From: a virus
DNA: 27,488 nt
IMG/VR virus record: IMGVR_UViG_3300036652_000361
Span: 1 to 27,488 of that record
Strand: one strand, 5' to 3'
Each line of letters starts with the position of its first letter. The stretch's first letter is position 1. The notes beneath the pieces are model-generated. The model was not told the origin of the DNA. It saw only the letters and a list, made by a program, of their open reading frames with translations, and did not search any database. Of this stretch, positions 5,644 through 14,112 are shown in pieces. The position numbers were made by a program, and so were the translations under genes.

Positions 5644-8618
5644 AGATCACTCCCAAATCGCAGGAAACAGGCTACGGCAGCCTTGATGCCATCGGATTGC
5701 CGATTGGCTGCCTGCACATCTTCATCAGCCGCACGCATGGCGTCGGCGATGGTGCCGCCCTCGTCTAGAGTTTCGCTGGCTCGATCGGCAAGGACTTGGC
5801 GGGCTCGCGCAACGTCGTCAGCTCGCAATGGATCGTGTGCATCTCGCGCGTCAGTCGCTCCATCTCGCGCAGGATCGCCTTGCTGCGCTTCGTCAACGCC
5901 TGCATGCGTTCCTGTCGATCGATCAGCTGGCGACGCGTCAGTGGCACCGGCAGAGCCTTCGGAGGGGACGCCTACCGTATCACCGCCCGCGGTTGGCGTC
6001 TCGCCATGGCCCTGCAACAGTTTGCGCTGACCAAGATCATCGTAAGGGGTCGTGTCGATGTCGGCCGGAATGTCGCCCTCGGCCCGCGCTTTGGTCCGCG
6101 CCGCATCGATGCCGTCCGCCAGCGCCTTCTGGTACTGCTCAGGGTCAATGCCGTACTTGGCGCGGATGAATGCGTTCTCGCGCACGGTGGCAATCGCGTG
6201 CGCCTGTGGGTAGGCCAGCGGCTTGCCTTTCTTGACCTTCACCAGATCGCTTTTGGGAATCTTCGGGCTGTTCGGATTGGCCTTCGATTCCGAGGTAATA
6301 TCGGCCCGCAACGCGGTCATGTACTCCGGCGACTTCGGGCCGTCCGGTACCATGACCTTCTGTTCCTCCACCTCGTGGACGAACACGCCTTCCTTCGCAT
6401 CGATGGTCTTGCCGGACACCTTCACGGTGTCGGGCATGTACTTGCTGAGGTAGACAGTGTTGCCATCCCCGCTCACGCCACCGGCGTAAGGGATGTTTCG
6501 GGTGTCGTCGAGTTCGACCCACGGGTGCCGGTCAGGCGTGCCGTAGGCGGCATCGGTGGAGCGGATGGAGTCACCAGAAACAGAAACCCCGCCAGCGGCG
6601 GGGTTCAGGTCGGGTGGCTGTCCAGGAACTCTTTGACTCGCCGATTGTGTTCCTCGTAGGTCATCGGGCCGTCGCCCTTCCCCTCCCTCGACTTCAGGTA
6701 ATCGAAGTAATCCGGGGGTGCCATCGTGGGCGCTTGGGCTGTCGAGGGTGCCGTGGTAAACACGGTCTGAGACGTTTGTCTGGGTACCAACTCGATCTTC
6801 ACCGGCTTGTGACCCTGCTGGATCCAGCTCCGGACCGTTTCGCCGATCAGTGGCAGCCGGTCGAGTGGATTCTCGGCGGTCGGTGCGGAGGCCGGCCCGC
6901 TTTCGTCGATCTTTGTCGGCGTACTGGGCAGTTTCGGCGGATTCGACATCTGATCCTTTTCCATAGCTCAAACCTATACCGTTTTGGGTGATCACGCCAC
7001 CGTCCTGGTTTGTCGCCTTGATCGCCATGGTGGCCAGGTATTCCCGCATCCGCTCCATGGCTGCTGTCACGTCCGATTCGTTGTGACCTTGCCCGATGAA
7101 CTCATCCCCGCCGCGATGGAAGACATTCCCCTCACCCAACGCCTTGGCCATCAGCGTGCCGATCTGACGGATCACGGTGTCACCCGCGCCATGGCCCAGA
7201 CTGTCGTTCAGATCCTTGAAGTTGTCCGCGTCGGCGAACACCTGCACGGGGAGCAACTTCCCTGCTTGTTCGGCCTGCGCGCGCCCGACCATGTTTTGCA
7301 CGCCAGCCATGGGCTTGCCGGCGACCTTGGCTTGCCGGGCATCCTGGTCCTGCAAGTCGATCAGTTCGTTCTGGTCCTCCGGTGAAAGCGACTCGCCCTG
7401 CTGGCGGCGCTGGCGTAGTTCGTCCAGTCGCGCCTGGTACGGCATCTGGTCGATCAGTTCAGGTGCCTGCGCAAGGGCGCCGTCCCCAGTGCCTGCTGTC
7501 TCGCTCCGGAACGCCTCATCAATGCCTGCCGCGGCATCGGCATTCACGGGACGCGGCACGAACGTCGCGCCTCGCACGATAGGGTCGACGTCGATCGAAT
7601 GGCCGTTGAGCAACTGGCCGGTAGCGGTGTCGAGTGCGTCCACATGCTGCCCTGCTGAACGCGGATCGGCCGGAACGCCGGGCGCCACTTCGTTGACGTG
7701 CTGCGCATTCTTGGCGACCAGCGCGGAATCGATCAGGTCGGATGGGATCGGCGGCGCCCCGCCTGCGTCGTCCTTGGACGCCCCACCATGCGGCAGCAGG
7801 CCGAACGCGCCACCGATGATGATGTCACCGAGCATCGAGGCGCCGTCGTTCCACTTCTCCTGCGCGGCCTGGGCCGTGTAGCCGTGGTCGGCCAGTAGGG
7901 CGGAATCCAGGCCGCGCTGACCTGCCCCGAACCCGAAGTTCACGCCGGCACTGGTGAGCGCGCGCATCAGGGCGGTCTTGCCCATGCCGGCGACGCCACC
8001 CATGCCCAGCAGCGAACCGCCGGCGAGCAGGCCGGACTCGGTCGCCGTGGACGGGTCGACGCCCTGCGCTTCGAGGTCTTTCGCGCGCTCGTACCCGGTC
8101 GTGCCTGCGGCCAGCGTCAGGCCGAAGCCGGGCGCGACCAGATCGCCGCCGACCACGCGGGTCACAACGTCGGTGGCACCGAACAAGGTGTTGCCGACAA
8201 AGCCGGTCGTCTGCGGGTCGGGACGGAATACCCGGTTGACGTCCTGCCGCGCTTGGTCGATGGCGTGGTCGGCCTGCGGTTGAAACTTGTCCCATCCGCC
8301 GTGCACGTCCTGCACGCTGTTGGCCGCGGCGTCGAACAGGCCGGCGCCGGTATGGATCGGTGCATCGGATGGCTCGGCCACGCCGTTCTCGGCGCGATAC
8401 TGGTGGCCCAGCACGTCCGGCGGATTCACGGCCAGCTTGGCGACATCGAGCCCGACGTTCGCCACGCCTGACGGGATGCCCGCCGCCGCCTTGTACCAGC
8501 CTGCGAAGGCGCCCGGGCTACTGGGATCGGCGGCGGCCGGATGACTGCCATAGAGCGCCGTGAATCGCTGCTGCTCGTCTTGGGAGAGGTTGTCGAGATC
8601 CCAGCCCTGTGCGCTCAT
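5640..8618 (-). CDS. Multidomain ejection protein with GGDEF (diguanylate cyclase) domain
   Basis: 992 residues from MSAQGWDLDNLSQDEQ; the ATG at 8618 overlaps the previous stop (ATGA). The frame stays open upstream to 8882, but that part only shadows the preceding gene. Residues ~140-270 are glycine/alanine-rich and hydrophobic, typical of ejection proteins. Residues ~460-585 form a GGDEF domain: FADADNFKDLNDSLGHGAGD carries the metal-binding D-x-D, the FK and ND guanine-binding residues and GHxxGD, then GGDEF itself at 503-507. No RxxD inhibitory site is seen upstream of it. A low-complexity linker (~590-710) contains a nested gene and a terminator. Residues 748-752 (HEVEE) with AHAIATVRE (from 806) look zincin-like. 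The end (AAVACFLRFG) resembles a conserved tail of such polyproteins. Domains seen; c-di-GMP synthesis inferred. Confidence 0.78.
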   Translation of the reverse strand: MSAQGWDLDNLSQDEQQRFTALYGSHPAAADPSSPGAFAGWYKAAAGIPSGVANVGLDVAKLAVNPPDVLGHQYRAENGVAEPSDAPIHTGAGLFDAAANSVQDVHGGWDKFQPQADHAIDQARQDVNRVFRPDPQTTGFVGNTLFGATDVVTRVVGGDLVAPGFGLTLAAGTTGYERAKDLEAQGVDPSTATESGLLAGGSLLGMGGVAGMGKTALMRALTSAGVNFGFGAGQRGLDSALLADHGYTAQAAQEKWNDGASMLGDIIIGGAFGLLPHGGASKDDAGGAPPIPSDLIDSALVAKNAQHVNEVAPGVPADPRSAGQHVDALDTATGQLLNGHSIDVDPIVRGATFVPRPVNADAAAGIDEAFRSETAGTGDGALAQAPELIDQMPYQARLDELRQRRQQGESLSPEDQNELIDLQDQDARQAKVAGKPMAGVQNMVGRAQAEQAGKLLPVQVFADADNFKDLNDSLGHGAGDTVIRQIGTLMAKALGEGNVFHRGGDEFIGQGHNESDVTAAMERMREYLATMAIKATNQDGGVITQNGIGLSYGKGSDVESAETAQYADKDRRKRAGLRTDRRESTRPAATDRRNGPELDPAGSQAGEDRVGTQTNVSDRVYHGTLDSPSAHDGTPGLLRLPEVEGGEGRRPDDLRGTQSASQRVPGQPPDLNPAAGGVSVSGDSIRSTDAAYGTPDRHPWVELDDTRNIPYAGGVSGDGNTVYLSKYMPDTVKVSGKTIDAKEGVFVHEVEEQKVMVPDGPKSPEYMTALRADITSESKANPNSPKIPKSDLVKVKKGKPLAYPQAHAIATVRENAFIRAKYGIDPEQYQKALADGIDAARTKARAEGDIPADIDTTPYDDLGQRKLLQGHGETPTAGGDTVGVPSEGSAGATDASPADRSTGTHAGVDEAQQGDPARDGATDARDAHDPLRADDVARARQVLADRASETLDEGGTIADAMRAADEDVQAANRQSDGIKAAVACFLRFGSDL
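5765..5947 (-). CDS. Nested out-of-frame ORF, 60-aa coiled-coil protein
   Basis: This 60-residue ORF lies in the +1 frame inside the 3' part of the 992-aa ejection gene. It starts at GTG (5947), with GAAGG eight bases upstream and an in-frame TAG 27 bases upstream. The product (MPLTRRQLIDRQERMQALTK and on) is an even, charged amphipathic helix, rich in R, E, L and M, predicted coiled coil. By hand count only about 9 of 60 codons end in A/T in this frame, while over half do in the main frame, whose product here is a low-complexity D/A/R/G linker. That supports real coding in the nested frame. Function unknown; a small DNA-binding, chaperone or regulatory protein are options. It may still be chance. 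Confidence 0.5.
   Translation of the reverse strand: MPLTRRQLIDRQERMQALTKRSKAILREMERLTREMHTIHCELTTLREPAKSLPIEPAKL
6574..6605 (-). terminator. Intrinsic terminator inside the 992-aa gene, at the end of the nested ORF
   Basis: On the minus strand AACCCCGCC-GCT-GGCGGGGTT is followed by TCTGTTTCTGG. The 9-bp perfect stem (6585-6593 with 6597-6605), 3-nt loop and U-rich tail make a good intrinsic terminator. It begins at the stop codon of the nested 114-aa ORF, yet lies mid-gene in the main frame. Confidence 0.7.
6605..6949 (-). CDS. Nested out-of-frame ORF, 114-aa hypothetical protein
   Basis: A +1-frame ORF inside the 992-aa ejection gene, overlapping the last strand of its GGDEF domain and the following linker. 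The preferred start is ATG 6949 (MSNPPKLPST), with AAGGA four bases upstream; ATG at 6964 adds five residues. Upstream in-frame TAG and TGA close the frame. The product is protein-like: a proline-rich N-terminus, then PLIGETVRSWIQQGHKPVKI and a charged C-terminus (DYFDYLKSREGKGD, YEEHNRRVKEFLDS). By hand count 26 of 114 codons end in A/T here (about 77% GC3), against roughly half in the main frame. The stop codon coincides with an intrinsic terminator. The ORF plus terminator looks like an inserted moron-type unit that kept the host frame open. No family recognised. Confidence 0.62.
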   Translation of the reverse strand: MSNPPKLPSTPTKIDESGPASAPTAENPLDRLPLIGETVRSWIQQGHKPVKIELVPRQTSQTVFTTAPSTAQAPTMAPPDYFDYLKSREGKGDGPMTYEEHNRRVKEFLDSHPT

Positions 8619-11380
8619 TCGCTGATGCTCATGCGCGGCATGTCCGGCGCGGTGGCGGGTGCGATCGGTGCAGGCGGCTTGCTGGCGAGCTGCTGCGCCT
8701 GGGCGTGGATCTGCGCCGCATTGGCGGCATTGATGCGCAGCACCACCGGACGCCCGTGCTGGTCCAGTACCGGCGCACCGCCGTTGCTCATGCCGTAGGT
8801 GCCCGGCGCCAGGGTGTCGAGCGTGTACGCGCCCGCGTCCTGGGACTCCGCGCCCGGCACGTTGGCCCGCTGCGCCTGCCAACTGGCGTTCACCGCATCC
8901 TTGAACACGTTGCCGTCCATGCCATAGGGCGGAATGACCTGGTGGCCGTTCCAGTCGGTGACGTTGCCGAGCGTGGCCCGGGCCGCTTCGGTGGCGAGGT
9001 TGGCGTTGAGCGAGCCGTCGCTGATGCCCTGCTTGGCGGCCAGGCCGGCATACATGGCGCGGAAGGCCTGGTAGGCCTGCGCATCGCCCGCCCCGTCACC
9101 GCGGAACGCATCGCCGGCCACCGCCGTCCACTCCGAGCGCAGGCCGGAGATCCCGCCATCGGCAGGCATCGCAAATTTCGGCTTGGCGCCATGGGCCTTT
9201 GGCGCTTTGCCAGTCTCCGGGTCCGGCGCGGCTACCGGGTTCAGCAGCTGCTGGCCGTCGATCATGGTCTGCGCGACGTCGCTGGCGGACATCATCGAGG
9301 GCTGCTTCCACCACAAGCTGCCCGTGGTGCCGGTCTGTGCCGATCGCTCGGCGGCCATGATGCGCCCGGCGTACCCCATCACCGGCGCGTCGGGCGTGAT
9401 CGACTGCAGCACACGGTCGGCATCCTGCTCGGGCAGTTTGCTGGTGATCGCGCCGAGCATCTGCGCTTTCGTGCCCACCGGCGCGTTTTGCAGCGTCGCC
9501 GCCAATTGCGCACGCTCCGGTTCCGACAACATGCGGTTGGGCATTTGATAGGTCGAGGACAGGGCATCCATCGCAGATGCCCGGCTGGCCAGCGACGCGC
9601 CGAGCTTGTCCGGGCTGGAAGTATCGAGCGCCTGCACGCCGCCGACGTTCGCCTGCATCGCCCACGCCACCGGGTCTTTCGCCCGGAGGGTCAGGGTCTG
9701 GTGCATGGCGCGTTCCAGGTGGTTCTCGTCTTCCTGCTTCACCGCGAAGTTCTCGCCCGGCGTGGGCTGGCGGGCCTGCGCGAGCGCCTGCATTTGCGTC
9801 GGGGTCAGCGTGCTCACGGTCTGCAGATCCTGACCGAGCTGCTGGTTCGACTGGTAGGCGCCGAACGCGGTCATGCCCTGCTGGTCGCCATAGGCTTGCG
9901 TGAAGTCGCCCAGCGACAGCGGCTGCTTGACGGTCTGGCCGTTCTGGAAGGCGGCCGTGTCATCGCGCACGCGCTGCTCGATGCCGGCGCGCTGGTTGAC
10001 CTTGCCGCGGTTCACTTCTTCGCGGGCGCGGTTGTAGAGCTGCACCACGTCGGCGGTCGGCAGCGAGTCGATCTGCGCATTGCCGGTGCGTTTCAGTTCG
10101 GCGATCGGCGTGCCGGTACCATCGCCTGGCACGATCAGGCCGCTGCCATTGGTGGTGACGGCCGGGTGCGCATCGGCCAGCTTGCTCTGGCCCAGGGCCG
10201 CGGACACGCCGGCCTGCACCACATCCGGGCTGTACGGGTTGCCCTTGTTCTCGTGCGTGATGATCGCGTTGGTGAAGGCGGTCAGTGTGGCCGGATTGCG
10301 CAGGTCGACATTCGCGTTCGGATCCACGCCCATGGTCTTGGCGACAGCCGCAATGTAGGCGGCGGTGTTGGCCTGCCCGTTCTCGCTGGCCGGCGACCAT
10401 TGCGCCACCAGGTCAGAAACCGAGTTGGCGCCACCGGCTTGCAGGTGCAGCGCATTCACGCCCAGCGCCCGAATGCCCAGCTGCGGACTGGCGAAGGCTT
10501 CGAAGCGTGGATCGGACGACGACACTTTGCCCTGCCACGCCACCGGCGACTGTTGCAGGTTGCCTGGGTTGTTGTTCTGCACGCCACGCGCGGCGCCTGG
10601 TTGCCCGCTGATCGCCTGGTTCGCCGGGCTGTACTGGTTGACGCCCAGGCGCGCGCCCAAGTCGTTCAGCGTGCCCTGCGGGTTCTGCAGGATCGACTGT
10701 TCCACCTGTGCCCGGGTGGCCGATTGATTGGCCGCCTGGATGGACTTCTGGAACTTGTCGACGCTCGACTGCGTGTATTCCGGCGCCCAGCCGTTGGCGT
10801 GGCCGTACTGCTGGATGAGTGAGATGCCTTCTTGCTCCGCCTGCTGCGCACCGAATGTATCGCCCGCCTGCGCCTTGCTGGTGGCCGACGACAGCGTAGT
10901 GCCCAACCCGCCTGTGTACACCTGGCGTTGGTAACCTTCGGTCTGGCCCACCGCGTACCGGTTGGCTTCGTCGGATATTGCCAGCATGCGACGGCTGTAG
11001 AGCCGGCTGAACATCTCCTTCTGCACGGGGTTGGTCAGCTTCTGCTGGTATTCGTTGTAAAACTCCTGCATCTGCTGGCGAACCACGCCAGGAACCTTCT
11101 GCGCGTCAATGCCCTTGTAGCTGTAGATACCCTGTGGGTTGTTCGGGTCGCGAAGGCTAGCCTCTTTCGTCGATAGGTCCAACACCTGCTGGCTCCCTGC
11201 TGCAGCGTTGGCCTTGTACTGCTCGCGCTGGTACAGCTCGTCTGTCGCCTGCCCCAGCTGCTGCAGCCCCTGGCCGATATCCGCGCCCATGCCTCCGGCC
11301 GAGACCTGATTGCCGATGCGCGCGCTGGGCATGGCCTCCGGCGCGATATCGGGACCGCTGACGCGCGGGACGACGATCAT
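8615..11380 (-). CDS. Virion muramidase-like ejection protein (921 aa)
   Basis: 921 residues, starting at an ATGA overlap with the gp14-like gene. Residues ~266-392 contain GVQNNNPGNL followed by FEAFASPQLGIRAL, TMGVDP and ITHENKGNPY. This is the R/V-x-NNPGN type lysozyme-like domain found in phage structural proteins, which locally opens peptidoglycan during DNA entry. Flanking regions are long, helical and rich in Q, A and N (DELYQREQYKANAAAG, EEVNRGKVNQRAG), as in T7 gp15/gp16-type proteins. The C-terminus is proline-rich. It lies between the gp14-like and GGDEF-containing proteins in the ejection block. The domain motif is seen; the exact catalytic residue is not certain, and the role as an ejection protein is inferred from context. 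Confidence 0.78.
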   Translation of the reverse strand: MIVVPRVSGPDIAPEAMPSARIGNQVSAGGMGADIGQGLQQLGQATDELYQREQYKANAAAGSQQVLDLSTKEASLRDPNNPQGIYSYKGIDAQKVPGVVRQQMQEFYNEYQQKLTNPVQKEMFSRLYSRRMLAISDEANRYAVGQTEGYQRQVYTGGLGTTLSSATSKAQAGDTFGAQQAEQEGISLIQQYGHANGWAPEYTQSSVDKFQKSIQAANQSATRAQVEQSILQNPQGTLNDLGARLGVNQYSPANQAISGQPGAARGVQNNNPGNLQQSPVAWQGKVSSSDPRFEAFASPQLGIRALGVNALHLQAGGANSVSDLVAQWSPASENGQANTAAYIAAVAKTMGVDPNANVDLRNPATLTAFTNAIITHENKGNPYSPDVVQAGVSAALGQSKLADAHPAVTTNGSGLIVPGDGTGTPIAELKRTGNAQIDSLPTADVVQLYNRAREEVNRGKVNQRAGIEQRVRDDTAAFQNGQTVKQPLSLGDFTQAYGDQQGMTAFGAYQSNQQLGQDLQTVSTLTPTQMQALAQARQPTPGENFAVKQEDENHLERAMHQTLTLRAKDPVAWAMQANVGGVQALDTSSPDKLGASLASRASAMDALSSTYQMPNRMLSEPERAQLAATLQNAPVGTKAQMLGAITSKLPEQDADRVLQSITPDAPVMGYAGRIMAAERSAQTGTTGSLWWKQPSMMSASDVAQTMIDGQQLLNPVAAPDPETGKAPKAHGAKPKFAMPADGGISGLRSEWTAVAGDAFRGDGAGDAQAYQAFRAMYAGLAAKQGISDGSLNANLATEAARATLGNVTDWNGHQVIPPYGMDGNVFKDAVNASWQAQRANVPGAESQDAGAYTLDTLAPGTYGMSNGGAPVLDQHGRPVVLRINAANAAQIHAQAQQLASKPPAPIAPATAPDMPRMSISE

Positions 11381-11955
11381 CCTAAACCTCCACCGCCGAA
11401 GTTGTTCATCATTCCGTAACTGCTGAATCCATTGCCGCCGCTGTAGTTGCCGCCGGTCAGCAGCGTGCCCGAGCCGCCGCCAAGGCTGGGGCTTTTCGCC
11501 GCCATGTTGGCCACCGAGCTCGCGCCCTGCAGGAAGCTGCCGATCTGCTGCGTGCGCCCGGAATACTTGGCGTAGGCCGCCGCGCCCTGGTCACTGAGCG
11601 ATTGCACCTGGAACCCGTAGGCGCGCTGCTGGGCATTGATGCGCGCCTGGTTCTCGTTCATGCCGGTAAACATGGCGGTATCGCCCAGGATGTCCGCCGC
11701 GCTGCCGGTGGTGACATCGACGTTGTTCGCCGACATCACGGCCATCTGGTGACCTTCGGCCAGCTTGCCGCGAATGGCCGCTTCGTTCTGCTGGTAGGTG
11801 CCCATCGCGTTGGCGTTCTGCGCCTGCGTGGTGGCGACCTTCGCGTTCTGCGTGTCGACGGCGGCGTTGTACTTCGCCGCCTGCCCTTCGGCGTGCATGG
11901 TGTAGGCGGTGCCGACTGCCATAAGGACGTAGGGGATGGCTGCTACCGCGCACAT
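11377..11955 (-). CDS. T7 gp14-like internal virion protein (192 aa)
   Basis: 192 residues from MCAVAAIPYVLMAVGTAYTM; the start overlaps the preceding gene by 13 nt. A longer upstream reading (to 12354) is arginine-rich frame shadow. The N-terminal hydrophobic segment (residues 3-17) is followed by a long Q/A/N-rich helix (YNAAVDTQNAKVATTQAQN). A glycine-rich tail ends NNFGGGGLG. This pattern, with MSANNVDVTTGSAADILGDT in the middle, is typical of gp14-type core proteins, ejected into the outer membrane of the host. Assigned by architecture and by its place between the gp13-like and muramidase-like genes. Confidence 0.75.
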   Translation of the reverse strand: MCAVAAIPYVLMAVGTAYTMHAEGQAAKYNAAVDTQNAKVATTQAQNANAMGTYQQNEAAIRGKLAEGHQMAVMSANNVDVTTGSAADILGDTAMFTGMNENQARINAQQRAYGFQVQSLSDQGAAAYAKYSGRTQQIGSFLQGASSVANMAAKSPSLGGGSGTLLTGGNYSGGNGFSSYGMMNNFGGGGLG

Positions 11956-12386
11956 AGTTCGAACCTCACTTGGTTGCCGTGCACGTCGAACACCGCACCC
12001 AGCCAGGTCAGCCAGCGGATCGTGCGACGGTTGTCGATGTGGACCGTATTGACGAGGCGCGGCCACCGGCTGTGCATTTCCGCCAGTAGCTTGGGTGTCT
12101 CGTGAAGGAACAAGCGCGCGTTGCGGTCGAGGATCGGCGTGGCCAGCATCCACACAGTGGCCTCGTCGGCGACGATGCTCGAGGACGCGATGCCGAACAG
12201 GGCGGCCGGTTCCTCGTCGATCAGTGCCACCCAGGCATCCCCTGGCGCGCGCAGGCTGCGCTGCACTGCCAGCTCGGGCGTCATGCGGTTCAGCGCCCAC
12301 ACTTCGGCGCGGTCCGCCTCGCGCAGGTGCGCGGCGACATACTCCGCATGCCACGGCTGCACCGGCACAATCGAAAGGTCAGCCAC
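11943..12386 (-). CDS. GNAT-fold / T7 gp13-like virion protein (147 aa)
   Basis: 147 residues, GTG start, overlapping the previous gene by 8 nt. The sequence follows a reduced GNAT acetyltransferase fold: an N-terminal strand and helix (PVQPWHAEYVAAHLREAD), a central GIASSSIVADEATVWMLAT, and a late motif DNRRTIRWLTWLGAVF that resembles the N-x-x-A/T-x-x-x-x-x-x-lGA end of GNATs. The acetyl-CoA-binding R/Q-x-x-G-x-G/A loop is not evident, so catalysis is doubtful. Related DUF2833/gp13-type proteins sit at the head of T7-like ejection-protein clusters and are needed for virion assembly; the same position is kept here. Confidence 0.72.
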   Translation of the reverse strand: MADLSIVPVQPWHAEYVAAHLREADRAEVWALNRMTPELAVQRSLRAPGDAWVALIDEEPAALFGIASSSIVADEATVWMLATPILDRNARLFLHETPKLLAEMHSRWPRLVNTVHIDNRRTIRWLTWLGAVFDVHGNQVRFELCAR

Positions 12387-14112
12387 CGGCCACGCTCACG
12401 TCGGCGATCACACCGAGGATATTCAGCGGCAGCGGTTCGGATTGGCGCACGAACACCACGCCCTGCGTGCTGAATGTGGTCTGCACATACGCTTCGATCA
12501 GGTCGTTCTGGAGCGCGTTGGGAGGGTAGTAGTTGTCGGTGGCCAGCCGCCCCTTCATCGGCAGCAGGTTGGCCGGGTCCGGGCCGATCATCGCGCCGCG
12601 GCTCTTGTTCACGATCAGCGTGACCTTGCTGATGATCTTGCGCTTGTCGCGCACGCCTTCCTGCCCGATCGCGTTGACCTCGAGCGTCTGGAAATCCGCG
12701 GTGATCGGCAGGCCGATATGCACCACGGCCGCCGGCGCATCGAGCGTGATCGTGCCACTGGCGGGCACCTTCTGCTGCGCCTTCACGTTGCCATCGGCCA
12801 GGATCGAGACCACCTGCCCCTGCAGGTACTGCATGCCACCGAAGGACAGCGGGCAGTAATCCCACGAGGCCACGGCGATCGCCTGCATGCTCTTGGGCAC
12901 GTCGCCAATCGAGCGCACCTGCACCACGCTTGAACTGGTGTAGCCGATGATCTGGCACGCCAGGATGGTCTGCACCTGCTGGATGGTGCCGAAGTCGTCG
13001 GTGACCGGATTGCCGGCACTGTCGAGCTGCGGGGTGTAGCCGTAGAGCTTGACCCAGTCGGCATTGACGCCAAGGGCAGAGAACGGCGTCGCGCCGGCGC
13101 AGGTGAGGGTGAGCGTGTCCGCACTGGTCCACGTCGTGCCGCCGGTCAGCGTCATGGTGGCGCTGGGCGCGGTGGTCGAGTTGCGCCCGTCGTAGCTCAA
13201 GCCCGCATCGACGAAGTTGGCATCGCGCTGGTCGACGAAGAAGCGGCTGTTGAGGCGCTCGACGAAACGCACGGTCTGGCCGTTGATGACACGGCGCACG
13301 ACCATGTAGACCGCGTCCTCGTCGCCCTCGGTGATCGAGCACACCGATTCGACGAAGCCGTTCACCGTGTCACAGTGAAACCACCCCATCACCTCCTGCT
13401 CTTTGAAGTACGCCAGGCCCAGGAGCACGCCGTCATTGCGCACCGCCCACACCACCGAGAACGGCGTCTGTTGGTAGGTCCAATCGACGATCTGGTGCCC
13501 CTGCACCAGGTGCGAGGAGAACACGGTCAGGTCGTTGCCAGAGTATTGATCGACCGCGAACTGGTAGGCCAGGTCACGGACATAGTCTCCGCGCCCCTGC
13601 ACGAACAACGCGCTGTTGCCCACCACCAGGCTCGGCACCGGCGAGGATCCATAGTTCGACTGCGGCAGGAAGCTGATGGTGCTCGGCGTGAGCACGTTGG
13701 CGGTGCCGCCGGTCGTGCGCCACTCCGAGCCGGTCGTCAGCGTCACGAGATCCTTGAGCGGGACCAGGTCGTGAATCGCGTTCACTTGCCGGGCGACCAG
13801 CGTCGCGGTGATCGCATCATCGTCCGCGGTCGGCACGCTGTGCCCGAAGTTGTTCCACTGGCTGATTTTGCTTGACCATACCGTGGCTGGGTTGGTTTGC
13901 GTGCCAGCGAAGAACAGGCGGTTGCTGAAGAACTCCACCTCGACCGGGTAGCCGCTCGATGGGCCCCAGGCACCCAACGACCACAAGTTTGTGGCGTTCA
14001 CGGCACCTTGGGCAAACTCGTTCACCGCGATCGCCGCGCCGTTGGCCGGCGGCGTGTAGAACGTGATCGTGTGGCCAACGTTGTCGACCGTCCAGCCCTG
14101 CTGTGTGGTCAT
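12379..14112 (-). CDS. Tail protein, C-terminal part of a split tail tubular/nozzle protein (577 aa)
   Basis: 577 residues, ATG at 14112 overlapping the upstream stop (ATGA), with no good Shine-Dalgarno, so translation is probably coupled. It opens in the middle of a beta-domain: GWTVDNVGHTITFYTPPANG is the second half of the 'ydg-x-Y-tv-ITF-APP-G' module seen in phage tail proteins. It continues with the tail-protein core: FFSNRLFFAGTQTNPATVW, TADDDAITATL, and DLVTLTTGSEWRT. In related podoviruses the part before this core normally sits in the same polypeptide; here it is the 517-aa gene upstream. It is expected to form part of the short tail tube or nozzle. Assignment by pattern; the split-gene interpretation is discussed under findings. 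Confidence 0.75.
   Translation of the reverse strand: MTTQQGWTVDNVGHTITFYTPPANGAAIAVNEFAQGAVNATNLWSLGAWGPSSGYPVEVEFFSNRLFFAGTQTNPATVWSSKISQWNNFGHSVPTADDDAITATLVARQVNAIHDLVPLKDLVTLTTGSEWRTTGGTANVLTPSTISFLPQSNYGSSPVPSLVVGNSALFVQGRGDYVRDLAYQFAVDQYSGNDLTVFSSHLVQGHQIVDWTYQQTPFSVVWAVRNDGVLLGLAYFKEQEVMGWFHCDTVNGFVESVCSITEGDEDAVYMVVRRVINGQTVRFVERLNSRFFVDQRDANFVDAGLSYDGRNSTTAPSATMTLTGGTTWTSADTLTLTCAGATPFSALGVNADWVKLYGYTPQLDSAGNPVTDDFGTIQQVQTILACQIIGYTSSSVVQVRSIGDVPKSMQAIAVASWDYCPLSFGGMQYLQGQVVSILADGNVKAQQKVPASGTITLDAPAAVVHIGLPITADFQTLEVNAIGQEGVRDKRKIISKVTLIVNKSRGAMIGPDPANLLPMKGRLATDNYYPPNALQNDLIEAYVQTTFSTQGVVFVRQSEPLPLNILGVIADVSVAGG

Noticed and set aside
8619-8882. N-terminal extension of the GGDEF-containing protein
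   Set aside because: This part only shadows the end of the 921-aa gene; the ATGA overlap and natural sequence start at 8618.
8609-10822. 737-aa plus-strand ORF, and similar long plus-strand ORFs at 1450-3141, 3877-5151, 14103-15755 and 17174-18928
   Set aside because: They lie antisense to well-recognised genes and have R/H/V/L-rich shadow composition, as expected in GC-rich DNA.
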